The translations under genes were made by a program, and so were the position numbers. Positions 51,025-59,766 of a stretch of DNA of 64,000 nt are shown here, one piece after another. This DNA is from Desulfolutivibrio sulfodismutans DSM 3696 (lineage in GTDB: Bacteria > Desulfobacterota > Desulfovibrionia > Desulfovibrionales > Desulfovibrionaceae). The stretch lies in contig NZ_CP045504.1 of NCBI RefSeq assembly GCF_013376455.1, positions 496,001 to 560,000 of the forward strand. Direction: 5' to 3'. Position 1 is the first letter of the stretch. Every line of letters begins with the position of its first letter. The notes below the pieces were generated by a model. The model worked only from the letters and a program-made list of their open reading frames with translations, was not told where the DNA came from and ran no database searches.

Positions 51025-52613
51025 ACGCCCGCACCGTGGCCAGACGCCGGGCCGCCTCGGCTGCCGCGCCGGGCCGCGTGCCCGGCATCGCGCTCACGGC
51101 CGGGGGCTACCACGGCACCATGTCCAACTGGTTCCCGCACCGCCAGACCGAATTTTCCGCCTCCCGCGAACGCTCCCGGGTCATGGCCCGGGCCGAGGAT
51201 CTGGCCGCCAACGATCCCAACGCCGCCAGTCTGATTGGCGGCATGACCGTCAACGTCGTGGGCCCGGGCATCCGGCCGCAGTCCACGCTGGTCGCCGAAC
51301 GCCTGGGCATCGACGAGGAGGCGGCCGCCATCCTGCGCGACGCCATCGAGCGCGAATTTGCCCGCTGGGCCATCCGTCCCGACGCCGCCGACGCCGGGAA
51401 CCGGCTCACGTTCTGGCAGATCCAGGAACTCAATATCCGCTCCACCCTGGTCAAGGGCGAATTTTTGAACCTGTGCGTGGACCGGGCCGATCCGTTTGCG
51501 CCGTATTCCCTGGCCCTGCAGGTGTTGTCGCCGCTTCGGCTGGCCTCGCCCGGCGACCTGACGCTGTCGCCCATGATCCGCGACGGCGTGCATCTCGGGT
51601 CGCGCGGCGAGCCCGTGGGCTACTACATCGCCAACCCCGAGCCGCTCACTGGCCGCCTGGACATGGGGCTGGCCATGAACGTGGCCTACTACCCGGCGCG
51701 CATCGCCTGGCGGCCGGTGGTGCTGCACGCCTTCCCGCAGATCGACGAGGAGCAGGTGCGCGGCGTGAGCGTCCTGGCCCCGGCCATGAAATTCTTCCGC
51801 GACCTGTCCGACTACCTGGACTACGAGCTGGTGGGCCAGATCATCACCGCCGCGTTCCCGGTGGTCATCGAATCCGACCAACCCGTGGCCGCCGGGATCG
51901 GCATGGACCCCCGGGGCAAATCCAGGACACGCCCGGCCGGACGCAACGTCCGCGAGATATCCCCGGGTTCCGTGTTGCACCTGTATCCCGGCGAGCGGGG
52001 CAAGACCCTGGACGCCCCCCGCCCCAACTCCAATTTCGACGCCTTCGTGGCCCGCATCCTGCGCGCCGCCGGGGCCGCCGCCGGGATGCCCTACGAGGTG
52101 GTGGCCAAGGATTTTTCCAAAACAAATTATTCGTCGGCCCGGGCCGCCCTGCTCGAGGCCTGGCGGGTATTCCAGCGGTACCAGTCGTGGCTGGAGAGCG
52201 CCTTTTGCCGTCCGGTCTGGGAGGCCGTGGTCGAGGAGGCGTTCGCGCGCGGCTACATCGAGACCCCGCCAAACGCACCTTCGTTTTTGGACGCCCGCGA
52301 GGACTACCTGGCCTCCCGCTGGGTGCCGCCGCGCCGGGGCCACGTGGACCCGGTGAAGGAGATCGAGGCCGACATCATGGCTTTGGGAGCCGGGATCAAA
52401 ACCTACGCCGATGTCGTCGAGGCCCATTCCGGCAACTTTGAGACCTTGCTCCCCCAGCGGGCACGTGAGGAGCGCGATATCGCCAAACATGGCCTGTCGT
52501 TCAGTTTGTCCGGCCGCTCCACCGGCAAGGCCGAAGCCCCGGTCGGAGAAGAAAAGGACGTCCCGGCCGCCGCTGGCGGTGAAAACGAGGAGGAGCCGGA
52601 TGCCGAAAAATGA
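51021..52613 (+). CDS. Portal protein (lambda gpB family)
   Basis: The 530-residue protein forms the dodecameric portal. Lambda-type features: N-terminal YHGTMSNWFPHR segment, LTFWQIQELNIRSTLVKGEF (about residues 134-153), GEPVGYYI and the NYSSARAALLEAWR helix (about 372-385), plus an acidic C-terminal tail. GTG 51021 was chosen because it overlaps the previous stop. Confidence 0.9.
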   Translation: MNARTVARRRAASAAAPGRVPGIALTAGGYHGTMSNWFPHRQTEFSASRERSRVMARAEDLAANDPNAASLIGGMTVNVVGPGIRPQSTLVAERLGIDEEAAAILRDAIEREFARWAIRPDAADAGNRLTFWQIQELNIRSTLVKGEFLNLCVDRADPFAPYSLALQVLSPLRLASPGDLTLSPMIRDGVHLGSRGEPVGYYIANPEPLTGRLDMGLAMNVAYYPARIAWRPVVLHAFPQIDEEQVRGVSVLAPAMKFFRDLSDYLDYELVGQIITAAFPVVIESDQPVAAGIGMDPRGKSRTRPAGRNVREISPGSVLHLYPGERGKTLDAPRPNSNFDAFVARILRAAGAAAGMPYEVVAKDFSKTNYSSARAALLEAWRVFQRYQSWLESAFCRPVWEAVVEEAFARGYIETPPNAPSFLDAREDYLASRWVPPRRGHVDPVKEIEADIMALGAGIKTYADVVEAHSGNFETLLPQRAREERDIAKHGLSFSLSGRSTGKAEAPVGEEKDVPAAAGGENEEEPDAEK

Positions 52614-53931
52614 TGCCCGGCGCGTGCTTGCGGCCATCACCTCCGAGCCCTGGGCCATCCTGCCCGGCTACCTGGAGACCATCGTCGAGATCGCCCACCG
52701 CCACGGTGACCCCGAGGCCCTGGCCGTAAAAACGGGCCAGCCGCTGGAGAGCGCCGAACGGATCACGGTGCGCGACGGCGTGGCCGTGATCCCGGTGACC
52801 GGCCCGATCTTCCGCTATTCGAGCCTGTTCACCCGCATCTCCGGGGCCACGTCCGTGGAGCTTCTGGCCCGGGATTTCCGGGCCGCGCTGGACGATCCGT
52901 CGGTGCGGGCCGTGGCCCTGGAGATCGACAGCCCGGGCGGGCAGATCGCCGGAATCCACGAGTTCGCGGCCCAGATTTACGCGGCCCGGGGCGTCAAGCC
53001 TCTGGCCGCCTACGTCGGCGCGACCGGGGCCAGTGCGGCCTACTGGATCGCCGCCGCCGCCGGGCGGATCGTGGCGGACGACACGGCCGTGCTCGGCAGC
53101 ATCGGCGTGGTGATGAGCCTGCCCAGGTCCGACGGCAAGACCCTGGAAATCGTTTCCAGCCGGTCGCCGAAAAAGCGCCTCGACCCCGAGACCGACGACG
53201 GCCGCCGGGAGCTGGTGCGCCATCTGGACGAGCTGGCCGCCGTGTTCCTCGCCGACGTGGCCACGTTTCGGGGCGTGTCCGTGCAGACCGTGGAAACCGA
53301 TTTCGGCCAGGGCGGCGTCCTGGTCGGCGCCGGGGCGGTGGCGGCCGGAATGGCCGACGCCCTGGGCAGTCTGGAGGGAGTTTTGGCCGAATTGTCGGCC
53401 CCCCGGCCCCTCGCCGGGACCTTTTTCGCCATGGAGGAGACCATGCCCGCATCCACTGCGTTGCCCGGCGGGGGACAGACCGCCGCGCCCCCGGCCCAGA
53501 ATCCCGTGACCGCCGCGCCTCCCGCGCCCGTTGCCCAGACCGCCCCGGCGGCCGCTCCCCCGATCCCGGCCCAGCCGGCCGCCGCGACGCCAGCGGCCCC
53601 GGCCCAGCCGGGCGTCGCCAGCATCCTGGCCCTGGCCGCCGTGATTCTCGGCGCGGAGGCGGGACAGAAACTGACGGCCGCCATGTCGGCCGCCGCCGAG
53701 TTCGGGGTGACCGTGGATCAGTACGCCGCTCTGGCGGCCAAGCTGGCCCCGGCCCCGGCGACCGCCCAACAGCCCGCGCCCCCGGCCTCGGCGTCGCACC
53801 TGACGCTGTTGCAGGCGACCCTGGCCAAGCCTGCCGCTCCCGGCGGTCCCGCCGATCCGGACGCGGCCGAGCGTGCCCGGGTGCGCGCGTCCATGAAATC
53901 CGGCCTGACCGCCGGACAGGGGAGGAAATAG
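52600..53931 (+). CDS. S49-type head maturation protease with C-terminal scaffold
   Basis: The 443-residue protein has a signal-peptide-peptidase-like protease domain (about residues 60-270): IDSPGGQIAG (about 108-117, oxyanion region), GATGASAAYWIAAAAG (about 137-152) with the catalytic Ser, and the following basic residues. The C-terminal third is Pro/Ala-rich scaffold. An internal ATG (53443) with GGAGGAG would give the scaffold alone. GGAGGAG precedes ATG 52600. Confidence 0.88.
   Translation: MPKNDARRVLAAITSEPWAILPGYLETIVEIAHRHGDPEALAVKTGQPLESAERITVRDGVAVIPVTGPIFRYSSLFTRISGATSVELLARDFRAALDDPSVRAVALEIDSPGGQIAGIHEFAAQIYAARGVKPLAAYVGATGASAAYWIAAAAGRIVADDTAVLGSIGVVMSLPRSDGKTLEIVSSRSPKKRLDPETDDGRRELVRHLDELAAVFLADVATFRGVSVQTVETDFGQGGVLVGAGAVAAGMADALGSLEGVLAELSAPRPLAGTFFAMEETMPASTALPGGGQTAAPPAQNPVTAAPPAPVAQTAPAAAPPIPAQPAAATPAAPAQPGVASILALAAVILGAEAGQKLTAAMSAAAEFGVTVDQYAALAAKLAPAPATAQQPAPPASASHLTLLQATLAKPAAPGGPADPDAAERARVRASMKSGLTAGQGRK
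53443..53931 (+). CDS. Nested scaffolding protein (Nu3-like)
   Basis: ATG 53443 is preceded by ATGGAGGAGACC and gives a 162-residue Pro/Ala-rich protein in the same frame as the protease. This is the lambda C/Nu3 arrangement, in which the scaffold is made separately from an internal start. Confidence 0.6.
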   Translation: MPASTALPGGGQTAAPPAQNPVTAAPPAPVAQTAPAAAPPIPAQPAAATPAAPAQPGVASILALAAVILGAEAGQKLTAAMSAAAEFGVTVDQYAALAAKLAPAPATAQQPAPPASASHLTLLQATLAKPAAPGGPADPDAAERARVRASMKSGLTAGQGRK

Positions 53932-53933
53932 CC

Positions 53934-54326
53934 ATGTCGCAGGGATACCAGACTGCCGGAGCGTTCGTTCCGGACAACCTGATTGCCGGAGACGCCAAGA
54001 TCGTGACCCAGGGCATCACCGTGGCCTCGGGGCAGGGCGTGCTGCCGCGCGGCGCAGTACTCGGCAGGATCACCGACGCCGAGGACGAGGACGTGGGCAA
54101 GTACGTGCTGTCCGGGGCCACGTCCGTGACCGACGGCAGCCAGACCCCGGACTGCATCCTGGCCGAGGCCGTGGACGCCACCAGCGCCGACGTGCTCACC
54201 GTTGGCTACCTGTCCGGCCAGTTCAACCAGGCCGCCCTGACCCTCGGGAACGGCCACACCCTGGCCGCCATCCGTGACGGCCTGCGCGACAAAAACATCT
54301 ACCTGACCACCGTGGGAGGGGCCTAG
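53934..54326 (+). CDS. Head decoration protein (gpD family)
   Basis: The 130-residue protein shows the gpD pattern LPRGAVLGRITDAEDEDVGK, with GNGHTLAAIRDGLRDKNIYL near the end. gpD trimers cement the expanded capsid. It sits two bases after the protease gene and just before the capsid gene, the standard order. Confidence 0.87.
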   Translation: MSQGYQTAGAFVPDNLIAGDAKIVTQGITVASGQGVLPRGAVLGRITDAEDEDVGKYVLSGATSVTDGSQTPDCILAEAVDATSADVLTVGYLSGQFNQAALTLGNGHTLAAIRDGLRDKNIYLTTVGGA

Positions 54327-54328
54327 CC

Positions 54329-55363
54329 ATGCCCAACGAAATCGATCTGTTCTCCAGCCGCGAGATGCTGGAGGTCGTCGAGACCGTCTATCCGGTTGGT
54401 GATTTCCTGCTGGAGACCTTTTTCCACTTCTCTGATCCCGTCGTACACATATCCGAATACGTGGACGTGGACGTGGTGAAGGGCGGCCGCCGTCTGGCCG
54501 CATTCGTCAACCCCTTGAGCGAGGGCAAGCCCGTGGAACGCAAGGGCTACTCCACCAAGACCCTCATCCCTCCATACGTCAAGCCGTTTCGTATCACCAC
54601 GGCTGGCGACCTGCTCAAGCGGCTGCCGGGTGAGCACGTCTACGGCGGGAAAAGCCCACAGGAACGCGCGGCCTATCAGCTCGGGCGCGACCTGCTGGAT
54701 CTGATGACCCAGATCAACCGGCGCATCGGCTGGATGGCGGCGCAAATTCTGAACACCGGCAAGGTCGTTTGCGTTGGCGAGGACATTTCCCTCGAGGTGG
54801 ATTTCGGCTTGGCCGATACCCATAAAATCACCCTGTCCGCTGCGGACAAATGGACAGCCAGCACAGCCGATCCTGCGGGCGATATCGTGGAATGGAAGGA
54901 TTTGCTGGCCAAGGACTCGGGACACGTGCCGGACGTGGCGGTGCTGGGGCTGTCCGTGGCCCAGGCCCTCAAGAAAAACGAGCTGGTGCTTAAGCAGCTC
55001 GACAACCGCCGGGTGATTATGGGGCAGATCGTTCCCCAGGACTTGCCCAAGGGTGTGACCTACCTCGGGGAACTGGAGGGCGTGCAGCTCTATCAGTTTC
55101 TGGACTACTACGAGGACGATTCCGGCGTCTTGCAGCCCATGGTCCCGGCCAACAAGATATTGATCGGTTCCACCCGGGCCGAGGCGCGTATGCACTTCGG
55201 CGCGATCAAGGATGCCAAGGCCATGATTGAAGGCGTGTCCACGCCGTACTATCCGTCCTCGTGGATACCCGACAATCCTCCGGCGCGGCACCTGATGATC
55301 CAGTCCGCCCCATTGCCCGCCATCCACGAGATCGACGCCTTCGCCTCGATCCTGGCCGTGTAG
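54329..55363 (+). CDS. Major capsid protein (gpE family)
   Basis: The 344-residue HK97-fold protein resembles lambda gpE: YVKPFRITTAGDLLKRLPGE (about residues 83-102), GLADTHKITLSAADKWT, LVLKQLDNRRVIMGQIVPQDL and the C-terminal LMIQSAPLPAIHEIDAF. It forms the capsid lattice. Confidence 0.92.
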   Translation: MPNEIDLFSSREMLEVVETVYPVGDFLLETFFHFSDPVVHISEYVDVDVVKGGRRLAAFVNPLSEGKPVERKGYSTKTLIPPYVKPFRITTAGDLLKRLPGEHVYGGKSPQERAAYQLGRDLLDLMTQINRRIGWMAAQILNTGKVVCVGEDISLEVDFGLADTHKITLSAADKWTASTADPAGDIVEWKDLLAKDSGHVPDVAVLGLSVAQALKKNELVLKQLDNRRVIMGQIVPQDLPKGVTYLGELEGVQLYQFLDYYEDDSGVLQPMVPANKILIGSTRAEARMHFGAIKDAKAMIEGVSTPYYPSSWIPDNPPARHLMIQSAPLPAIHEIDAFASILAV

Positions 55364-55374
55364 GGGGTGACGCT

Positions 55375-55662
55375 ATGAAAATCGTCACCACTGGCACGTT
55401 TCGTTACATGGGCAAAACCTATCCCCGGGACACCGTCCTGGATCTGCCCGACGTCGTGGCCGCCGAGGCCATTGACGACGGCGTGGCCGATCCGGCCGAG
55501 GAAACCGCCCCGTCCGTCGGCGGTGAGTCTGTCTCGGCCGAACCGGCTCCGGACCCGACGCCGCAGGATGCGGCCGTGCCCGAGTCGTCCGAATCGGCCG
55601 TCGGCGGTGAGTCTGTCCCGGCCGAGTCCGATACGTCCGCCAAAAAAGGCAGGCGCGGCTAA
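55375..55662 (+). CDS. Hypothetical phage protein with short repeats
   Basis: The 95-residue protein has a small beta N-terminus (VTTGTFRYMGKTYPRDTVLDLP, in two parts) followed by an acidic, disordered tail with a duplicated unit VGGESVSAEPAPD / VGGESVPAESDT. The DNA repeat (about 55516-55541 and 55600-55625) is nearly identical. It follows the capsid gene and may be a head-associated protein. Confidence 0.6.
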   Translation: MKIVTTGTFRYMGKTYPRDTVLDLPDVVAAEAIDDGVADPAEETAPSVGGESVSAEPAPDPTPQDAAVPESSESAVGGESVPAESDTSAKKGRRG

Positions 55663-55663
55663 C

Positions 55664-56239
55664 ATGACCACCCCAGCGCGCCCCCTCCACAACGTGACCC
55701 CGGTTTTTCGGGCCGGGGTCGCCGTCGAGCGCTTCCACGCGGACGTTCTGGTCATCGCGGGCACGGCCCCGGGCTGGCTGGCGGACGTGGACATCACCCT
55801 GGACCGGCTGTCCGCCCTGGGCCTGCGCGTCCACCTCCTGGCCGTCAACCGGGCCATCGCGGAAATCAGCACGACAATCGACCACGCGGCTACGGTGCAT
55901 CCCGGCCACCTGCGCGGCTGGCTGGAGGCGGGCGGGTGCGTCGGCGACCAGCGGCCGCTCACCCACGGCCCGGCCCTGTCCGGATCGGTGGACGTGGCCT
56001 GGCCGAGTCCGGTGTCGCTGGGCGGCTCGTCGCACCTGGCCGTTTTGGCCGGGCTGGGCCTGGGCTATCCGCGCCTGATCCTGGCCGGGGTGTGCCTCGA
56101 CACCGGCACGCCCTACGAACCGATGCAAAAACTGTGGTGGCGCGACTGCAACGCGTTCGCCGACCGGGTGCGCTGCGCCTCTCGCGGCTGGCTGCGCACC
56201 ATGCTCGGCGCGCCCGACGCCGAATGGCTGGAGGTCTGA
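55664..56239 (+). CDS. Hypothetical Rossmann-like phage protein
   Basis: The 191-residue protein reads like an alpha/beta fold (DVLVIAGTAPGWLADV, LGLRVHLLAVNRAI, RLILAGVCLDTGTPYEP) of the kind seen in DUF115-like proteins. Substrate and role unknown. It is overlapped at its 3' end region with the endolysin start within two bases. Confidence 0.55.
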   Translation: MTTPARPLHNVTPVFRAGVAVERFHADVLVIAGTAPGWLADVDITLDRLSALGLRVHLLAVNRAIAEISTTIDHAATVHPGHLRGWLEAGGCVGDQRPLTHGPALSGSVDVAWPSPVSLGGSSHLAVLAGLGLGYPRLILAGVCLDTGTPYEPMQKLWWRDCNAFADRVRCASRGWLRTMLGAPDAEWLEV

Positions 56240-56240
56240 C

Positions 56241-56882
56241 ATGGATCTGCTCCCCGTTGTTGACGCCCTGGCCCCCCAGGCCCTGCCCGTGGTGCGGCAG
56301 GCGTTCGCCACGTCCTGGCCGGTGTTCGAGCGCTGGCGCATGACCTCGTTTTTGGTGCTGGCGCATTTTTTGGCCCACGCCGCACACGAGACGCGGCTTT
56401 TCCGCGCGCTCACCGAGAACCTGCGCTACAGCGCCAAACGTCTCACCGAGGTCTGGGAAAAACGGTTCCCGACCCTGGAGGCGGCCCGGCCCTACGCCTG
56501 GGACCCGTCGGACCCGGACCCCGAGGACGTGGCCCTGGCCAACCTGGCCTACGGCTCGCGCATGGGCAACGAGGAGAACGGCACCGACGACGACGACGGC
56601 TGGCGGTACCGGGGCCAGGGGATTTTCCACCTGACCGGGCGCGGCGCGTACCGCCAGATCGGGCAGATGGTCGGCGTGGACATCGAGGCCGACCCGTCGC
56701 TGGTTTTGTCCGAGCATTTGCTGATCCCGTGCGCCTGCGCATTTTGGACGTGGAAGGGCATGACGCCCTACGCCGAGTCCGACGACCTGCGCAGCACCAC
56801 GCGGCTGATCAACGGCGGCGACAACGGTCTGGCGGATCGCGCGATCCGGCTGGCCCAGGCCAAGAGGCTGCTCGGTGTCTGA
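56241..56882 (+). CDS. GH19-family endolysin
   Basis: The 213-residue lysozyme/chitinase-like enzyme cleaves peptidoglycan. GH19 features: FLAHAAHETRLFRALTENL (about residues 42-60) with catalytic Glu, YSAKRLTEVW (about 62-71), YRGQGIFHLTGRGAYRQIG (about 126-144), and a C-terminal INGGDNGL (about 191-198). No signal peptide, so it depends on a holin. Confidence 0.87.
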   Translation: MDLLPVVDALAPQALPVVRQAFATSWPVFERWRMTSFLVLAHFLAHAAHETRLFRALTENLRYSAKRLTEVWEKRFPTLEAARPYAWDPSDPDPEDVALANLAYGSRMGNEENGTDDDDGWRYRGQGIFHLTGRGAYRQIGQMVGVDIEADPSLVLSEHLLIPCACAFWTWKGMTPYAESDDLRSTTRLINGGDNGLADRAIRLAQAKRLLGV

Positions 56883-57021
56883 CCAGCAGCAGCACGCCGT
56901 CAATGGCTTGCACGTCTACTGCCGGTTGCGGGACGTGTGCGTCCCGAAAATCCTGGCCCGGCCCTTGGCCCGGTGCTGGGAACGGCTGATCCACCGGCTG
57001 CTGTACCGGGGGCGTTCGTGA
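56875..57021 (+). CDS. Possible 48-residue lysis-region protein
   Basis: A GTG-started frame overlapping the endolysin by eight bases and the next GTG by four. It is basic and Cys/Arg/Leu-rich (CWERLIHRLLYRGRS at the end). Coding is supported only by the overlaps. Confidence 0.4.
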   Translation: MSDQQQHAVNGLHVYCRLRDVCVPKILARPLARCWERLIHRLLYRGRS

Positions 57022-57335
57022 ACGTCTTCCGCGACATTTTTTCCGATGAAACCGGGCGGTTGTCGTCCATGCGGCTGTTGGTCGGGCTGGTGATTCTCAA
57101 TGAGCTGGTGATGCGCTGGTACGTGGTGCTCACGTTCCGCCAGCCGACCATCTCCACCTGGAACGATATCGCGGCGCTGGCCGTGCCGTTTTTCGCCAAG
57201 GCCATGCAGAGCGCGTTCGAACGCCCCTGGGGCATGCCGGGCTACGGCGGCCTGCCCTGCCCACCCCTGCCGGGCGGCGTGCCCGGCCCCACCACGCCGG
57301 ACGACGGCGGCAACCTCGGAGGCGGCGACCTGTGA
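57018..57335 (+). CDS. Small membrane protein, possible holin
   Basis: The 105-residue protein has two hydrophobic segments (about residues 20-40 and 58-72) and a Pro/Gly-rich C-terminus. In a lysis cassette, before Rz, this suggests a holin or phage membrane pinhole protein. GTG 57018 overlaps the previous frame. Confidence 0.55.
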   Translation: MNVFRDIFSDETGRLSSMRLLVGLVILNELVMRWYVVLTFRQPTISTWNDIAALAVPFFAKAMQSAFERPWGMPGYGGLPCPPLPGGVPGPTTPDDGGNLGGGDL

Positions 57336-57907
57336 ACGGAAAACTGATCGGCGCGCTGGTGGTGGCTGCGATCCTCGCGGGGCTTTACGGCTACATCCTG
57401 ATGCTCAAGGCGGATGTTTCGGCGCTGGAGGCCGAAAGATCTGATTTGCGGGCCGAGGTCGCCCGGCAGGAGGAACTGGTGCGCAACCGCGAGGCGCGCA
57501 TCGCGGGGCTTACGCAGGTGGTGGCCGTTCGTGACCAGGAGCTGGCGGCCGTCAACGGCCAGGTGGCGGCCACGCAAAAAGCCATGGACGATTTTCAAAC
57601 CGGCATTCGCCGGATGCAACGGACCCTGGCCACGGCCGTGAGTGAGACCCCGAAACCCGGGAGTGTGGTCGATGAAAAGACAAGCCTTGAAATCATTCGC
57701 AATCTTAATGCTGCTGTGCTCGCTTACGGCGTGCGCGGCCAAACCGAAACCGGCGGAGATCGTGGTGCCGCAGGTGGTGAAGCAGAGCCCGTGCCCGCGC
57801 ACCTATGGGCAGGATCTGCCGCTCGATCTGTGGGTGGAGGGGCCGCACCTCGGGAGCATGGAGAACGGGACGGTGTCGAACTACAACGTCCTGGAACTCC
57901 TCAATGA
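57332..57907 (+). CDS. Inner-membrane spanin (Rz-like)
   Basis: The 191-residue protein has one N-terminal membrane helix (about 5-24) and a long coiled coil (about 26-100), the i-spanin layout that fuses inner and outer membranes at lysis. An o-spanin gene is embedded in its 3' half in another frame. Overlaps the preceding gene by four bases. Confidence 0.75.
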   Translation: MNGKLIGALVVAAILAGLYGYILMLKADVSALEAERSDLRAEVARQEELVRNREARIAGLTQVVAVRDQELAAVNGQVAATQKAMDDFQTGIRRMQRTLATAVSETPKPGSVVDEKTSLEIIRNLNAAVLAYGVRGQTETGGDRGAAGGEAEPVPAHLWAGSAARSVGGGAAPREHGERDGVELQRPGTPQ

Positions 57908-57959
57908 ATTGCGGCTGCGGGATGCAGTGATCGACTGCTACGAGGCGAAAATAAAATAG
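57672..57959 (+). CDS. Outer-membrane spanin lipoprotein (Rz1-like)
   Basis: The 95-residue lipoprotein has a signal with lipobox LCSLTAC (Cys21) and a Pro-containing short periplasmic domain ending in ELRLRDAVIDCYEAKIK. It starts inside the i-spanin gene in a different frame, as Rz1 does within Rz in lambda. Confidence 0.82.
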   Translation: MKRQALKSFAILMLLCSLTACAAKPKPAEIVVPQVVKQSPCPRTYGQDLPLDLWVEGPHLGSMENGTVSNYNVLELLNELRLRDAVIDCYEAKIK

Positions 57960-57969
57960 GGGGCGGGCG

Positions 57970-58212
57970 ATGGACGGCGAGAACCAGACCGGCGGGCATG
58001 TCTGCGCCCTGCACCACGAGGTGCTCGGGCATCTGCGGGAGAAGATCGAGGCGATCCAGCAGAATGACGCCGACCAGTGGCGCGCCATCAACGCCCTGCG
58101 CCGCTCCACCTACATCGCCGTGGGCGTGGGTCTGACGGTGTCCGCCGTGGTGACGCCCGTGGTGACGGCCATCGTGGTGCATTCGATGCTCAAAATGATG
58201 GGGGGGCAATGA
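57970..58212 (+). CDS. XhlA-like small membrane protein
   Basis: The 80-residue protein has an N-terminal amphipathic helix (HHEVLGHLREKIEAIQQND) and one C-terminal membrane segment (about residues 49-73). This matches the hemolysin XhlA pattern, often part of lysis cassettes. Confidence 0.6.
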   Translation: MDGENQTGGHVCALHHEVLGHLREKIEAIQQNDADQWRAINALRRSTYIAVGVGLTVSAVVTPVVTAIVVHSMLKMMGGQ

Positions 58213-58595
58213 CCACGTACCGCGACGATTTTTTCGAGGACAGCGTGGCCGAGTTTTCGGACAGCGCGTCACCGGCCGTCTACCGGCCCCGGGCCGCTGG
58301 CGAGGCCGCCGGGTTTCCGGCTGCGCAGGGCGGCGCGGCCGTCGAGACCCTGGCCGTCGTGGAGAACCGCCAGACCGAGGCCGAGAGCCGGGCACAGATG
58401 GAGGTGGCCGAAATACGGATTCCGGCCCGTGACGTGGCGTCGCCGCAGATCGACGACGTCATCGTGGTGGATGGCGAGGAGTGGCAGCACCGGCCGTCCA
58501 CGGATCAGTCCATCCAGCGGCGCAGGCTCGGGCCGTTCTGGATTTTGCGCTGCCGCCGCGAGGTCCGGGCCACGGTGGGAGGTGGCGGGCGATGA
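58209..58595 (+). CDS. FII-like head-tail attachment protein
   Basis: The 128-residue protein's middle and C-terminus (EIRIPARDVASPQIDDVIVV, then a GEEWQHRPSTDQSIQRRR segment) resembles lambda FII/Phage_attach proteins that cap the head. It follows the lysis cassette and overlaps both neighbours by four bases. Confidence 0.65.
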   Translation: MTTYRDDFFEDSVAEFSDSASPAVYRPRAAGEAAGFPAAQGGAAVETLAVVENRQTEAESRAQMEVAEIRIPARDVASPQIDDVIVVDGEEWQHRPSTDQSIQRRRLGPFWILRCRREVRATVGGGGR

Positions 58596-59323
58596 GCTTC
58601 CTTTCGTTTGACGGCGATATGCGGAGTTTTCCTGGGCTGGATATCTATCTGGCTCGTGGAGATCAGTCGTTGGTGGACCGTGCCACTCGGTCTGCCCTGG
58701 CCTCGACCGGATACGAGATGTCCAAGTCGCATGGCAGACAGAAGAGGGGAAAAGTCCCGTCTACTCCGTATTGGGAAAAGGGATTGCTTTGGTACGAGGC
58801 CGAACGGCTTCCGAAGTTGAATCCGCATTCCCTGGTGCTGTCCCTGGCCATGACCCGGGCCGCAAACGGTCTGGGTGGCGGATGGGTCCACAAGTATGTG
58901 GGGCGTGGCAAAAAAAAGAAACGGCTCAAGCATTTTGAGCGCGTAGGCAAAAAAAGGCGCGGGACCGGAGGCGGCGACGACACCATCCCCTTCCGCCGGG
59001 TGCGAAACTCCTTGCGTTACCACGTTCACGAAAAAGACAAGATGGTTCAAATCGGTTTTTTGCAAGGCGGCTCGCTGAATTGGAACCTTTCGCAACTGAT
59101 CGCCCGGCAGGCGGACGAGACAAACATTGCCATGAGCGACGCCATGCGGCGGTTTTTCTTTGCGGCCGGATTTCCGCGCCGTAAGGGCGGCGCGGTCAAG
59201 CGACCCGCCAGACCGTGGTTTTCCCAAACCATTGAGAGAAACCGCGGCGAAATCATGGACCACTTTCGGGCCCGCTTTTTCGGGGCGCTGGAACGCTACG
59301 CCACGGGAGCGGCTAAATCATGA
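58592..59323 (+). CDS. Minor tail/head-tail protein (possible gpZ)
   Basis: The 243-residue basic protein lies between FII and the tail-terminator gene, the position of lambda gpZ. It has a Lys/Arg-rich middle (RGKKKKRLKHFERVGKKRRG) and a helical C-terminus. Assignment to gpZ is by position. Confidence 0.55.
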   Translation: MSFLSFDGDMRSFPGLDIYLARGDQSLVDRATRSALASTGYEMSKSHGRQKRGKVPSTPYWEKGLLWYEAERLPKLNPHSLVLSLAMTRAANGLGGGWVHKYVGRGKKKKRLKHFERVGKKRRGTGGGDDTIPFRRVRNSLRYHVHEKDKMVQIGFLQGGSLNWNLSQLIARQADETNIAMSDAMRRFFFAAGFPRRKGGAVKRPARPWFSQTIERNRGEIMDHFRARFFGALERYATGAAKS

Positions 59324-59754
59324 CCTCGGTGGAAATCCTGGAACGTGCCCTGGTGGCGCTGGGAAATAACGCCCCCCTGCTGGCCTGGTGCCAGGAGCAC
59401 TACCGCCGCGCGCCCTTGGTGGATTTCGATCCGGACGACGACGCGCCGAAAAACCCGGACACGTATCCGCTGATCGAGATCCGCGAACTGGCGCACGAGT
59501 CCGAGAACGCCAGCGACCAGACCCAGGTGCTCGGATGGGTGGTGGGCATGGCTATCAAAGATGACCGGAAAACAACGTTTGCCGGATGCGAGCGCCCGGC
59601 AGGCAAAATCCGAATCCGGCAGCTTCGGCTGCTGGTCGAGGCGGCGCTGAAATCGGCGGCGCTCGGAAAGGTGCAGACCGGCGGCACGGTGGAAACGGAA
59701 AACCTGCACCCGCTGTATGCCGCCGCAACAACGGTGCAAATCACGTTCAAATAG
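59320..59754 (+). CDS. Tail terminator (gpU-like)
   Basis: The 144-residue protein precedes the tail-tube gene and resembles minor tail protein U, whose hexamer ends tail assembly. It has YPLIEIRELAHES and a VVGMAIKDDRK strand pair, then a helix and a final beta segment. Confidence 0.68.
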   Translation: MTSVEILERALVALGNNAPLLAWCQEHYRRAPLVDFDPDDDAPKNPDTYPLIEIRELAHESENASDQTQVLGWVVGMAIKDDRKTTFAGCERPAGKIRIRQLRLLVEAALKSAALGKVQTGGTVETENLHPLYAAATTVQITFK

Positions 59755-59766
59755 GGAGGAGACGCC

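Noticed and set aside
57332-57959. Treating the overlapping Rz1 frame as noise
   Set aside because: The embedded frame has a clear lipobox and start, and nested Rz/Rz1 genes are known, so both were kept.
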